A stretch of DNA of 64,000 nucleotides from an uncultured Prevotellaceae bacterium (GTDB lineage Bacteria > Bacteroidota > Bacteroidia > Bacteroidales > Bacteroidaceae). This document shows, piece by piece, positions 27,047 through 36,216 of this stretch. The stretch is taken from positions 124,001-188,000 of the forward strand of contig ONQT01000003.1 in NCBI GenBank assembly GCA_900320045.1, in the 5' to 3' direction. The notes beneath the pieces are model-generated. The model was not told where the DNA came from. It saw nothing but the letters and a program-made list of their open reading frames with translations, and ran no database searches. Every line of letters begins with the position of its first letter. Positions within the stretch are counted from its first letter, which is position 1. The translations under genes were made by a program, and so were the position numbers.

Positions 27047-28588
27047 TTACTTGGCGTAAGCAACGCTGCGCGTTTCGCGGATGACGGTAATCTTCACCTG
27101 TCCGGGATACGTCATCTCGTTCTGGATCTTCGATGCAATCTGTCCGCTCAGAGCCTCGGTCTCGGCATCATCCATCTTGTCGGCACCGACAATGACGCGC
27201 AACTCGCGACCGGCCTGGATGGCATAGGTCTTCGTGACACCGGGATAGCTCATAGCGATTGCCTCCAGGTCGTTCAGACGCTTGATGTAGGCCTCGACAA
27301 TTTCACGACGGGCACCAGGACGTGCACCGCTGATAGCGTCGCAAATCTGTACGATGGGAGCCAGCAGCGTCTGCATCTCCATCTCGTCGTGGTGAGCACC
27401 GATGGCATTGCAGATATCGGGCTTCTCCTTGTACATCTCGGCAATCTTGGCGCCATACAGGGCGTGAGGCATCTCACTCTCCTCGTCAGGCACCTTACCA
27501 ATATCGTGCAACAGTCCGGCGCGCTTAGCCTTCTTCGGGTTCAGGCCCAACTCCGAAGCCATGACGGCACAGAGGTTGGCGGTTTCACGAGCGTGCTGCA
27601 GCAGGTTCTGACCGTAAGAAGAACGGTACTTCATCTTACCGATGATACGAATCAGTTCGGGGTGCAGGCCGTGGATACCGAGGTCGATGGCGGTGCGCTT
27701 ACCGGTCTCGATGATTTCGTTCTCCAACTGCTTCTTCACCTTGGCCACCACTTCCTCAATGCGGGCGGGGTGGATACGTCCGTCGGCCACCAGCTGGTGC
27801 AGGGCCAGACGACAGGTCTCGCGGCGAATGGGGTCGAAGGCCGAGATGACGATAGCCTCGGGGGTGTCGTCAACGACGATTTCCACACCGCAGGCAGCCT
27901 CGAGAGCACGGATATTACGACCCTCACGACCAATCACGCGACCCTTGACGTCGTCGTTGTCGATGTGGAACACCGATACGCTGTTCTCCACAGCCGTTTC
28001 GGTAGCTACACGCTGGATGGTCTGGATGACAATCTTCTTGGCCTGTGCGTTAGCGTTCAACTTGGCCTCGTCCATGATTTCGTTGATGTAAGCCTGGGCA
28101 TCGGTGCGAGCCTCGTCCTTCATGGATTCCACCAGACGGGCCTTGGCTTCGTCGGCGCTGAGACCAGACAGTTCCTCGAGCTTGGCACGCTCCTGCAGGG
28201 TCATCTTCTCCAGTTCCTCCTGCTTCAGCGTCAGCACCTTCTTCTCGTTGTCGATGCGCGTCTGCTGGTTGTCCAGCTCGTTCTTGCGGCGTCCCAGCTC
28301 CTCGTTGCGCTGGTTCAGCGACAACTCACGCTGTTTCAGTTTGTTCTCGTTCTGCTGCAGTTCCTGGTTGCGCTTCTGCGCCTCCTTCTCCAGCTCGCTC
28401 TTCTTGTTCAGGAATTTCTCCTTGACCTCGAGCAGTTTCTTTTCTTTCAGGACTTCTGCCTCCTTGTCGGCGGCAGCTATCATCTCATTATATTTTCCCT
28501 TGATGACGAAGCGGAAAATCAGAAAGCCACACACGCCGCCTAGTACAAGAGCGGCGACAATGGCAATAATCGCAACAATGATGTTCAT
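27047..28588 (-). CDS. rny: Ribonuclease Y
   Basis: A 513-residue membrane-anchored endoribonuclease that starts mRNA decay. It has an N-terminal transmembrane helix (about 4-26), a long Glu/Lys-rich coiled coil (about 30-200), a KH domain with [13 protein letters not shown], and an HD phosphohydrolase domain with the metal-binding LLHDIGK and later HH motif (IGAHHDE). Full-length with all catalytic residues. It is the last gene of a row with zapA and a small coiled-coil gene, an arrangement usual in Bacteroidetes. Confidence 0.95.
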   Translation of the reverse strand: MNIIVAIIAIVAALVLGGVCGFLIFRFVIKGKYNEMIAAADKEAEVLKEKKLLEVKEKFLNKKSELEKEAQKRNQELQQNENKLKQRELSLNQRNEELGRRKNELDNQQTRIDNEKKVLTLKQEELEKMTLQERAKLEELSGLSADEAKARLVESMKDEARTDAQAYINEIMDEAKLNANAQAKKIVIQTIQRVATETAVENSVSVFHIDNDDVKGRVIGREGRNIRALEAACGVEIVVDDTPEAIVISAFDPIRRETCRLALHQLVADGRIHPARIEEVVAKVKKQLENEIIETGKRTAIDLGIHGLHPELIRIIGKMKYRSSYGQNLLQHARETANLCAVMASELGLNPKKAKRAGLLHDIGKVPDEESEMPHALYGAKIAEMYKEKPDICNAIGAHHDEMEMQTLLAPIVQICDAISGARPGARREIVEAYIKRLNDLEAIAMSYPGVTKTYAIQAGRELRVIVGADKMDDAETEALSGQIASKIQNEMTYPGQVKITVIRETRSVAYAK

Positions 28589-28626
28589 AAATGTTTAATA
28601 TATATAGGTGTTAATGTTCTTTCCGG

Positions 28627-28935
28627 TCATTTGCTGTCGCCAAGTACTTCTTCCATCTCCTTGGTCAGTTTGGCAAGAACATTGTCGTAGGGCAGTGTAT
28701 CGTTGTTCTTCAGTTCCTTCTCGTACGTAAAGGCAATGTCGAGAAGTACACGCAGCGCAATGGTGTGGTCGGTCTGACGGCCCTTGAATGCCTTGGCGTA
28801 GGCATTATAGCGTTCCGTGATGAGCTTTGCTGCCAGACGGAAGTACTCTTCGTCGTCACGGTCGATGACCACGCCGACTTCCTCGTCGTATATGTGCAGC
28901 TTGATATTGAGTCTGTCCTGTTTCTGTTCTGCCAT
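28627..28935 (-). CDS. zapA: Cell division protein ZapA
   Basis: A 102-residue FtsZ-ring stabiliser. The N-terminal beta strands (NIKLHIYDEEVGVVIDRDDEEYFRLAAKLI) and a C-terminal helix match the small ZapA family. It binds FtsZ filaments at midcell. It lies 12 bp after the small coiled-coil gene and 38 bp before rny on the same strand. Confidence 0.85.
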   Translation of the reverse strand: MAEQKQDRLNIKLHIYDEEVGVVIDRDDEEYFRLAAKLITERYNAYAKAFKGRQTDHTIALRVLLDIAFTYEKELKNNDTLPYDNVLAKLTKEMEEVLGDSK

Positions 28936-28947
28936 GGCTTGTTCTCC

Positions 28948-29244
28948 TTATTTTTCGTCGCTGAGGATTGCAATGCACTTATTGACGTCGCGAATGAGCC
29001 TTGACAGGCGATCCTTGGCGTCCTGAAGGTTGCCGTCGGTAATCTCCATCATCTTGGCCATTTTCAGAGTGTCGTAGTCATACTGCTTCTGTTCCAACTT
29101 CTGCTGCAGTTCTTTCACCTGCTTCTCGTTGTCCTTCAACATATCATGAAGTGTTCCGTTTTCCTTCTTCAGTTCCTGGAAACGGAGCAAAACCTGACGC
29201 AGACGGGTTTCAAACGTGGCTAGAGTTCTCTCATTAGCGGTCAT
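28948..29244 (-). CDS. Small coiled-coil protein upstream of zapA
   Basis: A 98-residue protein, almost wholly helical, with heptads rich in Leu, Lys, Glu and Gln from about residue 10 to 65 (LLRFQELKKENGTLHDMLKDN region). It has no enzymatic motif or signal peptide. Size, shape and its place directly before zapA recall ZapB-like division proteins, but sequence identity to ZapB is not evident, so this is only an inference from context. A TACCTTTG box at 29263-29270 precedes it closely. Confidence 0.65.
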   Translation of the reverse strand: MTANERTLATFETRLRQVLLRFQELKKENGTLHDMLKDNEKQVKELQQKLEQKQYDYDTLKMAKMMEITDGNLQDAKDRLSRLIRDVNKCIAILSDEK

Positions 29245-29357
29245 AACTACTTCACTTTGTGCTACAAAGGTAGTATAATCAAATGAAAGATGAAAGACTA
29301 AAGATTAAAGATTAAGTTTTTTTAATACTTCCATTCTCTCACCTTGTTCATTTGCTC

Positions 29358-29975
29358 TTATTCTTTGGGGCGTGGCTCCTTCTTGGCGAGCATCACGACA
29401 CGATAGACAAAATCGGTCACCCACTGCTGCGAGAAGCCCAGTTTCTGGTCGTACTGACGGATGCCTACGACGGTCTTCATTACGCCGGCATCGGTGAAGT
29501 CGTTCTTCGTGAAGATGTCGTTCACCGTCTTCTCCGTCATCGTGCGGATGGCACTCTTGAAGAAGCTCGGCAGACGCAGCTTGAACTTCATCAGATTGCC
29601 CGTGAGCATCATCAGGTCCTGCGTGAAGCCCGAGAACTGATACATATAGGTCTGAATGTCCTGCGGTTTCTTGCAGCGCTTGCGGATACTGGCCTCAATC
29701 TCCTTCGTAAAGTTCTCGTCCATGCCGTACACATCCTTCAGCATCTTCTTACAACGCGTCTTCTCAGCCAGTCCCAGGCGGTTGTTCTGCGTGGGAACCT
29801 TCAGCGTAGCCTTGAAGGTACGCAAGTCTGGCAGCGCTGCCAGATTGGTAATGCCCAGGTCGCTGGCCATCACTGCCTGAAAGTATACACGGATGAGCGT
29901 CATGAAGTCCTCCATGCCGCCTATTCTCTGTTGTCCCTCCTCTTTCTTTCCGAATAATTTGCTTATAAAACTCAT
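29358..29975 (-). CDS. Conserved hypothetical protein (about 205 residues)
   Basis: I do not recognise a named family. It is a soluble, basic, largely helical protein without a signal peptide, beginning MSFISKLFGKKEEG and ending in a Lys/Glu/Pro-rich tail (KKEPRPKE). It contains a Met/Phe-rich amphipathic stretch (QFSGFTQDLMMLTGNLMKFK) in the middle. The start at 29975 is preferred to 29987 because a full promoter at 29998-30029 predicts transcription beginning close to 29991. It is monocistronic and borders the large non-coding region. Confidence 0.6.
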   Translation of the reverse strand: MSFISKLFGKKEEGQQRIGGMEDFMTLIRVYFQAVMASDLGITNLAALPDLRTFKATLKVPTQNNRLGLAEKTRCKKMLKDVYGMDENFTKEIEASIRKRCKKPQDIQTYMYQFSGFTQDLMMLTGNLMKFKLRLPSFFKSAIRTMTEKTVNDIFTKNDFTDAGVMKTVVGIRQYDQKLGFSQQWVTDFVYRVVMLAKKEPRPKE

Positions 29976-29997
29976 AATGTATATCAATTTTGGAGTG

Positions 29998-30029
29998 CAA
30001 AAGTACTAAAAAGCAAGCGAATTACCAAA
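29998..30029 (-). promoter_or_regulatory. Promoter for the hypothetical gene 29358-29975
   Basis: On the minus strand TTTG (30026-30029), 20-bp gap, TACTTTTG (29998-30005). A good consensus match. Confidence 0.75.
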
Positions 30030-30142
30030 TATATCGGCACTTATGTTGCAAAGTTCCGTTTTTTTTGTATCTTTGTCGTCAAAAAACAGGGTTAAGCGAA
30101 TTGTCATTCAGGAACAATATTCCAAGAGTAACAAAAATTACT

Positions 30143-30242
30143 TTTGGAGTATTTAAATTTCTATTCGGAGTAATTGAAATTACTTTCAGAGAAACCATCT
30201 CGATTTACAATATCGGATGTCAGTCACCCGTCCCTATGGCAT
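30143..30242. repeat. 100-bp direct repeat, copy 1
   Basis: Begins TTTGGAGTATTTAAATTTCT and ends CCCGTCCCTATGGCAT. It aligns without gaps to 30760-30859 with about six substitutions. It contains the inverted repeat AGTAATT-GA-AATTACT. Confidence 0.9.
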
Positions 30243-30255
30243 ACGAAGAATTTGG

Positions 30256-30360
30256 AAGTTTAGGAGTTTAGATATTTAGGATTTATAGTAAAAAAGAAAA
30301 AAATTATAATTTTTATATTTACATATATACTAAAAACTAAACTTCTAAACATCTAAACTT
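30256..30360. repeat. 17-bp imperfect inverted repeat around an AT-rich loop
   Basis: AAGTTTAGGAGTTTAGA at 30256-30272 pairs with TCTAAACATCTAAACTT at 30344-30360 with two mismatches. The 71-base loop is very A/T-rich. Confidence 0.7.
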
Positions 30361-30486
30361 GCTAAACATATCTTCAGACCACCAGCGAGAAGTATTCAGA
30401 GTATCAGCGAGAATACTGCTCATTTTTCTTGACATTAGTATACATCACAAATCACGCCAAATAGCCGCTATTAAGGAAAAATCTTT

Positions 30487-30529
30487 TTCCCTCACTAGGG
30501 AATTTTTTCTCTCTGGGCAGGGAGAAAAA
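30487..30529. repeat. Two adjacent small hairpins
   Basis: TTCCCT/AGGGAA (30487-30502, 4-base loop) and TTTTTCTC/GAGAAAAA (30504-30529, 10-base loop), back to back in the non-coding region. Confidence 0.6.
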
Positions 30530-30759
30530 TTTTTCTCCTAATGCCGCCGATGCACGTCTTTGGAAGGATTTGAAATACTTTTACATGTGCTTCTGTTTCG
30601 AGCGAGAATACAGTATTTCCGGCATTCATATCCTGTGCTATCTTATATATGAAACAGTACAAAGATACAAAATCAAATCGGTAAATTTTAAAATCGCTGT
30701 ATCTCATTGATTTTTAAATATTTAATTAATATTCGAAAGAATTTAACCGGACACTAGTG

Positions 30760-30859
30760 TTTGGAGTATTTAAATTTCTATTCGGAGTAATTGTAAATAC
30801 TTCCGGAGAAACCATCTCGACTTACAATATCGGATGTCAGTCACCCGTCCCTGTGGCAT
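30760..30859. repeat. 100-bp direct repeat, copy 2
   Basis: Second copy of the element at 30143-30242, in the same orientation with an offset of 617 bp. Confidence 0.9.
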
Positions 30860-30968
30860 TTTGATGTCGACAAAGATATACTTTATTAGCGAATAAATCC
30901 TTTTTTTGTTGATTAAAAACGCTTTTTCTCCATATTTCCAGCACCTGTGCCACGATAACGATCACGCG

Positions 30969-33176
30969 TTACATTAAAATTATACTGTACAGTAAACTAT
31001 TATAGAAGGTAAAATCCGGTCGTGATCCGTTGAAGATATCACGTGCTTCCAACGTAAAACTGAGTTTCTTTTTAAAGAAATCTTTATATATTTTTGCATT
31101 CACGTAAGAAGAACTGCTGGTATATATATTTCTATCATTACCTGCGGTAGTCCATTGACAGTCAATATTTAACCAAGTATCCCAAGGGAGATGAATCGCG
31201 TTTTGCCATTGTAGAATTCCTATTGGCTTGTTCATACTTTTATTTTTCCCATCCACAATGACATCAAACCATTGTCTAAACATTCCGACATTGACTTGCG
31301 GTTGCCATGACCCTATCTGAAACTTTCCACCCATAAACGCCTGCAAGAAATGTTTTTTCTTGAAATTCTCATATGTAAGAATTGTAATCTCACCATTATT
31401 GCTATACGGATTCGTTGTATTAACAATAGGATTATCAAAATACGAGTATGATATCTGGGCAAAATATCCCTTCCAGACTACCATATATTCTATGTTATGC
31501 AGTTTTGTTGGCAGAAGACGTGGATTTCCAGACTCATATGTCATTCTATTCAAATACGAGATATTAGCATTCAAATTTGAATATGTAGGTCTCTCTACTC
31601 TGCCACTGTACGATAACGACATCTGAAGATTACCCAGACGTGTGGCTGCATTGAGTGAAGGAAATACGTTATTATATGTCTTACTCAGATTATAATCAGA
31701 ACCCTCCCCTTCAAAATAGTCATAATTTACATGTTCATATCGTAAACCAAATCCAACAAAGAATTTACCCAGTTGCTGCATTACCTCCATAAAACATGCA
31801 GTATTATCCTCTGTTATCTTTGAGGTTGCATTGTTTAGATTGACATATTCTGTACTAAAATTATTATCGGTTCTCGAACTTGTATATTCCTCCCCAAATT
31901 TCACTACTCCTTTAGCTACAGGATAAGTCAACAATACTTTCTCTGCCAACATCCTGCCCTTGTTTTTACTATATGTCGTAACAGCTTGATTTTCCCCAGT
32001 CTGGCTCGTTTCATCATTTACAGTATTCTGGACTCCTTTGCTCCAGATATAGTCTGCATTAAAGTCAATATTCAGCTTCTTTATTTGGCCATTGTAATAT
32101 AGGTTGGCAGCATGTCGTGGAGTATTTTTTATGTCATTATCTGCCATGGTTTCCCATTTGTCGTAGAATTCATCATTCTCAAATACACTACTTATTAAAT
32201 GGGACTTTGACTTAATATGTGCATATTCGTTTTGATAATATGCACCCATAGAATGCTTATCATTAATCAACCATGCAACCCCCACCTTGCCAAGTAGTCC
32301 ATCATAGTTCTTTCTATTAGCAGCAAATAGCTTCTGATTCCATGTTGAAGCTGCATTTGTTGTCATGTCTGTCGACTTTCTTTCCCAATTTTTCCCTCCA
32401 TTAAACATGAAGTTTGAAAAAAACTCCAAGCCTCCAGTTCTATATTTCAAATCGGCAATATCAGAACTTTGATAATAATGCTGAAAACCGTTGGTTGAAC
32501 GGAACGTGCCACTCCAACCATCTCCCTGAGGTTTCTTGGTGCGAATACGAATGACACTTTTTGCATCAGCAGAATAAGATGCTCCTGGATTTGTAATAAC
32601 TTCCACATTGCGAATATTACCAGAGAGCAATGTTGATAATTCTTGGGAATCTGTTATTTTTCGGCCATTTATGTAAACAGCAGGAGATCCTTTCCCAAAT
32701 ACCTCTAGGTTACCATTATTCTCAACAACCATTGGAATTTGCCGTAGTACATCTTTAGCAGTTCCGGCATCCGCTAAAATACTGTTTTCTACATTTGTAA
32801 CTAATGAATTGCCCTTTAAATGTGTTATAGAAGCATTGCCTTTAACGACCACCTCCTTTAGCTGGGTATTAGAATTGATCATCTTAATATCCCCAAGCAC
32901 ACCATCTGGAGTAATTTCAATAACTTTTGTATCAAATCCCACAAACGACAGTTTAAGTTTCAATCCTGTTGTTAAATCACTTGTTAAATGGAACTCACCA
33001 CTTCCGTTAGTTATTACTCCTGTAACGAATGTCGAGTCCTGCAGGAGGACAACATTTACAAACTCTAACGGCTTATCATTTTCATCAATAATTCGGCCTT
33101 TAATATCCTTACCGAAAACTGATGAAGAAAGCACTAATGCTGCAATTATGGTTAATGTCAAACCTTTCATATACAT
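30969..33176 (-). pseudogene. Outer membrane beta-barrel protein (TonB-receptor-like), C-terminus frameshifted
   Basis: The 735-residue frame has a signal peptide (to about 22), a CarboxypepD_reg-like domain (about 25-105), a plug-like domain (about 115-210, with VYINGRKI and VEVITNPGASYSADA) and a long barrel of the outer membrane beta-barrel type 3 family. It stops at TFYNSLLYSIILM. In another frame just beyond, the minus strand reads YNFNVTRDRYRGTGAGNMEKKRF and a stop (30913 to about 30984), which is the expected family C-terminus with its terminal Phe. A deletion of roughly 55 bases with frameshift at about 30983-30998 therefore removes the assembly signal. The protein may be non-functional, or the indel may be an assembly error. 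Confidence 0.75.
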
Positions 33177-33186
33177 GTTAATCTAA

Positions 33187-33540
33187 TTAGTTATTCTCGA
33201 TATCCTTCCACTCAATGATCCTGTCTTTATCTTCGTTGCAAACTACATGGGCAACATGCTTCTCTTTAGTACCGTCGCTCGAAACCACATAATATATAAC
33301 ATTGGCAGAGAAACGCACTTCATCATTTTCCTTATAGTCTTCGCATAAGAACTTGCTGCCAAATTCAACTTTTTCTCCAGTGCTAAGTATAGAAGAAGCA
33401 TGGTGTACAACAGCTTTCTCAAAATTCTTGTTCTCCCAGTTTCCATGGCCAGGCATATTAATATGCCCGCTTTTTGCTAATGCAATAAACATCACAAAAA
33501 CAATGAAAACTGCTAATTTTTTAAACTGACTTTTCTTCAT
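33187..33540 (-). CDS. Small secreted hypothetical protein
   Basis: A 117-residue protein with an N-terminal basic and hydrophobic signal segment (MKKSQFKKLAVFIVFVMFIALA). The mature part contains a short beta-rich region ANVIYYVVSSDGTKEKHVAHVV with two Cys. The family is not recognised. It lies 10 bp before the outer membrane barrel gene and 20 bp after the lipoprotein gene, all on the minus strand, so the three form a probable operon. The pattern [A]-x-V-x-Y-x-V-x-S-(D/S) followed by a Cys-Asn/Lys-Glu/Asp stretch resembles the neighbouring lipoprotein, suggesting distant paralogy. Confidence 0.65.
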   Translation of the reverse strand: MKKSQFKKLAVFIVFVMFIALAKSGHINMPGHGNWENKNFEKAVVHHASSILSTGEKVEFGSKFLCEDYKENDEVRFSANVIYYVVSSDGTKEKHVAHVVCNEDKDRIIEWKDIENN

Positions 33541-33560
33541 AATTTGTAAATTATTTTATA

Positions 33561-33929
33561 TTAAAAAAACGATTTCTCACTCACCTCATTTCTCAGCTTC
33601 TGTTCAGTGTCGTTTTCATCTGATGCATAATAAAGCGAATCACAATCTTTCGACAATAGCAGGTAAAGCGTCTTGTACGTATTTCCACTGTCAGAAGTAA
33701 CCGTATATTTCACTTCTGCATAAATACATGTCTTATCTTTTATTTCCCAACGGAGTTTGCGCCGAATACTTCCCCAACGCATAGTCTCACCACCCTTTAG
33801 GCCTTGCTCAATATATGCAGTAGCGGTTTTCTTGATCTTCCATTCTTGGGCACCAGGTATACTACTACATGAACCGAATACCAGCATCATTGCAGATGTA
33901 CCTATCAATGTTTTCATTAAATGTTTCAT
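33561..33929 (-). CDS. Small hypothetical lipoprotein
   Basis: A 122-residue protein with a signal peptide ending in the lipobox LVFGSC (Cys at about 21). The mature part is mostly beta, with AEVKYTVTSDSGNTYKTLYLLL. The family is not recognised. A TAACTTTG box on the minus strand at 33968-33975 is about 39 bp upstream of the ATG, so this is likely the first gene of the three-gene unit that continues through 33187-33540 and the outer membrane barrel gene. Confidence 0.65.
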   Translation of the reverse strand: MKHLMKTLIGTSAMMLVFGSCSSIPGAQEWKIKKTATAYIEQGLKGGETMRWGSIRRKLRWEIKDKTCIYAEVKYTVTSDSGNTYKTLYLLLSKDCDSLYYASDENDTEQKLRNEVSEKSFF

Positions 33930-33967
33930 GCGCTTTTTTTATTTGATTACTTAAACTTTTGACAGTG

Positions 33968-33975
33968 CAAAGTTA
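33968..33975 (-). promoter_or_regulatory. -7 box (TAACTTTG) for the lipoprotein/barrel unit
   Basis: Minus-strand TAACTTTG. A matching -33 TTTG at the usual spacing is not seen. Confidence 0.45.
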
Positions 33976-34032
33976 TGGCAAAAATGAGTCTTAAAACGAC
34001 TAAATGACCAAATAAAAAATCTAAATAAAAAA

Positions 34033-34064
34033 AACGTAACCTATTGAAATTCAAAGGTTACGTT
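34033..34064 (-). terminator. Intrinsic terminator of the TPR-LuxR regulator gene
   Basis: Perfect 10-bp arms AACGTAACCT (34033-34042) and AGGTTACGTT (34055-34064). On the minus strand the stem is followed by eight T residues. Confidence 0.85.
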
Positions 34065-34100
34065 CCCATAAAATCTAAATGTAGCTTAGCAAAGTCTTAA

Positions 34101-35768
34101 TCACCCCTTAACACTGTTGATACAAGCGACAATATCTTGTCCTTCTGCTGCTCCAATTTTCTTCCGTATGGAAGTCTTGCGTACATAAATCGTTGCGTCA
34201 GACTGTTGTGTAATGACACCTATTTCCTTTGTTGAGAATCCCGCACACAACAGGCAGCAAATCTGCACTTCCTTTTCCGTGAGTGCATCGGCATATTGAC
34301 TTGACAATCGGGCATGAAAATTATCATAAAGCCGATTTATTACAGGATAGAGGTCAGACCATATGAGCAGACTGTCTGTGGGTATTTCTCCACCGCTAAT
34401 ACCCGATATACGTTTAAGAAGAGCCTGATTCTGGTTGGTAGGTGTACTAGCCACAAGTCGAATGATGCCCAACTGTTGCAAAAGTATTTTCTTGAAGAAA
34501 GCATCATCTTCCACCTGAGGTAGATCTTTTCCTATTTCGTTTTCTACAGGAGCCTTCTGTGCCTCTTCTAGCATTCTCGTCAAGGTGTCAATCCTGTCTT
34601 CTGCCTCTGCCAGTTGTCTAATCCTATTCCTATAATATAGATAGCCACCCATGCCGCCGACAATCAACAGGAGCATTGCCACCGACAGCATCCATCCCAT
34701 CCGCTGTTTACTGAGTTTCAATTCATAGTTGGCCGCCTGCAGACGGTTCTTTGTTTCTTGTCGTCTAGCCAATGTGTTCTCTTTTGCTTGCATATCTGTC
34801 ATGATAGAGTCAAAAAATCTAGCAAACTCCACAGACGATACAGGTTTGCCACTTGCATAATCCAACAAAAAACGTTTTTGTTCCAGTTCTGCCCTACGCG
34901 CAATATTTGCAAACCCTTCTGCTTCCAGTTCTGTCTCACTCTTGATAGCCCTGTCATTACAGATGCGGGCAGAGTCAAGCCGATGCATATTGATATAGTT
35001 ACCAGCCATTGACATTTGAATCGCCGACAACTCCGCCGCCTGTGGCATCATTTGCCCAATCTGGTAGAACATGTCATTTGAACGGCTGTATTGTCCATTA
35101 TTTGCCAGATAGTCGGCATAGTTGCGCATAATCTCACATGCAAGGGCCGTGTCGCCGTTCTCTGCTGCCGACCTGATGCCCTTGTCATAGTAATATTCAG
35201 AATGTCTATCGCCCAGCAGAGAAAGGTTCAGCCCCAACTTATAATTTAATATAGCCAACTGACGTTTCGACATGCCATAGGTTAATGCTTCTTTTAGCAC
35301 ATCTGCGGCTTGATCGTATTTACTCTGATGTTCTAAAACACCAGCTTTTGCAACCAGTAATTGAACGCGTTTTACCGAGTCCGATATTTCCGTGAGGCCC
35401 TTGTCTATGGCTTTTACAGCATCTTCTCCCTTATCCTTCCAGTTTAGATAAGAGGCTTCCAGTAGATAGCTGTCTGCCACTTTCTCATTTTCTGTTCTGT
35501 AATAGACTATTGCTTCCATCAACTGATCATCTTCTGCCAGTGACAGTCCCAATGCCTGATGTGCCAATGCCCGGTTCCAAACCAGATGCATTCGCTCTTT
35601 CTCATTTAAACTACTTACTTGCTCCAAAGAGTCTAATATAGCAATAGCTCGTTTCGGATCATTAACAAGCAAAGTGTCAGTATCTGATATTACGCCTTCA
35701 TTCAGATTCTCTTTACAGGAAAAAAGAATGGAGATGAGGCATAAAAGGAATATTTTCGTTAATTTCAT
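34101..35768 (-). CDS. TPR-containing, membrane-anchored LuxR-type transcriptional regulator
   Basis: A 555-residue protein of a layout common in Bacteroides/Prevotella: lipoprotein-like signal (MKLTKIFLLCLISILFSC), helical TPR-type repeats in the periplasmic part (about 30-320), one transmembrane helix (MGWMLSVAMLLLIVGGMGGYLYY, about 350), a coiled coil, and a C-terminal LuxR-type helix-turn-helix (ALTEKEVQICCLLCAGFSTKEIGVI). It could link a periplasmic signal directly to DNA binding. Start 35768 gives the clean signal peptide. It is adjacent to the lipoprotein/barrel genes and is a candidate regulator of them. Confidence 0.78.
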   Translation of the reverse strand: MKLTKIFLLCLISILFSCKENLNEGVISDTDTLLVNDPKRAIAILDSLEQVSSLNEKERMHLVWNRALAHQALGLSLAEDDQLMEAIVYYRTENEKVADSYLLEASYLNWKDKGEDAVKAIDKGLTEISDSVKRVQLLVAKAGVLEHQSKYDQAADVLKEALTYGMSKRQLAILNYKLGLNLSLLGDRHSEYYYDKGIRSAAENGDTALACEIMRNYADYLANNGQYSRSNDMFYQIGQMMPQAAELSAIQMSMAGNYINMHRLDSARICNDRAIKSETELEAEGFANIARRAELEQKRFLLDYASGKPVSSVEFARFFDSIMTDMQAKENTLARRQETKNRLQAANYELKLSKQRMGWMLSVAMLLLIVGGMGGYLYYRNRIRQLAEAEDRIDTLTRMLEEAQKAPVENEIGKDLPQVEDDAFFKKILLQQLGIIRLVASTPTNQNQALLKRISGISGGEIPTDSLLIWSDLYPVINRLYDNFHARLSSQYADALTEKEVQICCLLCAGFSTKEIGVITQQSDATIYVRKTSIRKKIGAAEGQDIVACINSVKG

Positions 35769-35827
35769 ATTTATGGTCGTAAGTTTCAAAAACAATCAAC
35801 TTTTATTTTTTTATCATAATTTTTGTG

Positions 35828-35835
35828 CAAAGTTA
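35828..35835 (-). promoter_or_regulatory. -7 box (TAACTTTG) for the TPR-LuxR gene
   Basis: Minus-strand TAACTTTG 59 bp upstream of the ATG at 35768. The -33 box is unclear. Confidence 0.45.
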
Positions 35836-35914
35836 CGAAAAGATTTCGAAATTAGACGGATAAAATACCCAAAAAACAACTCCTATGGCGATAATTTCTC
35901 ACCCAAAGACAATA

Positions 35915-36109
35915 TTACCCCATTATACCTTTATTATATAGATGCTTGATCTGACGGAACACGATGGCGGACTGCACGAAAAGCATGTCCGCTATCTCCT
36001 CCACCGTCATCCACACGTCTTTATCGGGCATGGTGACAACACCGCCCTCGGTCATTCTGATGATGCCTCGCTCGAAGACATCCTTGGGGATGATTGATAA
36101 GTGTCTCAT
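35915..36109 (-). pseudogene. Truncated DNA-binding-like protein (N-terminal fragment)
   Basis: A 64-residue frame starting MRHLSIIPKDVFERGI with a helix-turn-helix-like segment WMTVEEIADMLFVQSAIVFRQIKHLY, ending abruptly at NKGIMG. The sequence recalls the N-terminus of longer Bacteroidales hypothetical proteins with a RhuM-like DNA-binding part. That resemblance is from memory and is not proven. No continuation is seen in other frames downstream, so it is probably a remnant. A longer start at 36190 is possible but adds unrelated sequence. The repeated element upstream (36307-36365) is present, but no -7 box sits at the expected distance. Confidence 0.5.
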
Positions 36110-36216
36110 AACGTTCAGTCTTTTGGAATGTGATACAATGGAACAACTAGGGACTGGTACCTGTTCCAACGAGCCTCGAGTAAGACGCAATTGATGACTC
36201 TCTTATAAATGCGAAC

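Larger units (their letters stand above)
30030..30968. other. Gene-free AT-rich region with repeats
   Basis: About 0.9 kb without a supportable gene. It holds two 100-bp direct repeats (30143-30242, 30760-30859), an inverted repeat (30256-30272 with 30344-30360), two small hairpins (30487-30502, 30504-30529) and, at its right end, the displaced last codons of the outer membrane barrel gene (30913 to about 30984, minus). Words like AGCGAGAATAC recur at about 30403 and 30600. Short open frames here have no recognisable features. Confidence 0.7.

Noticed and set aside
26987..28543. 518-codon plus-strand open frame opposite rny
   Set aside because: Shadow of RNase Y coding sequence. The product has no domain and begins inside the terminator region.
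30068..30075. Orphan promoter (TATCTTTG) driving a non-coding RNA into the gene-free region
   Set aside because: The nearest -33-like GTTG leaves a 17-bp gap and no conserved RNA start is visible, so it is too weak to list as a feature.
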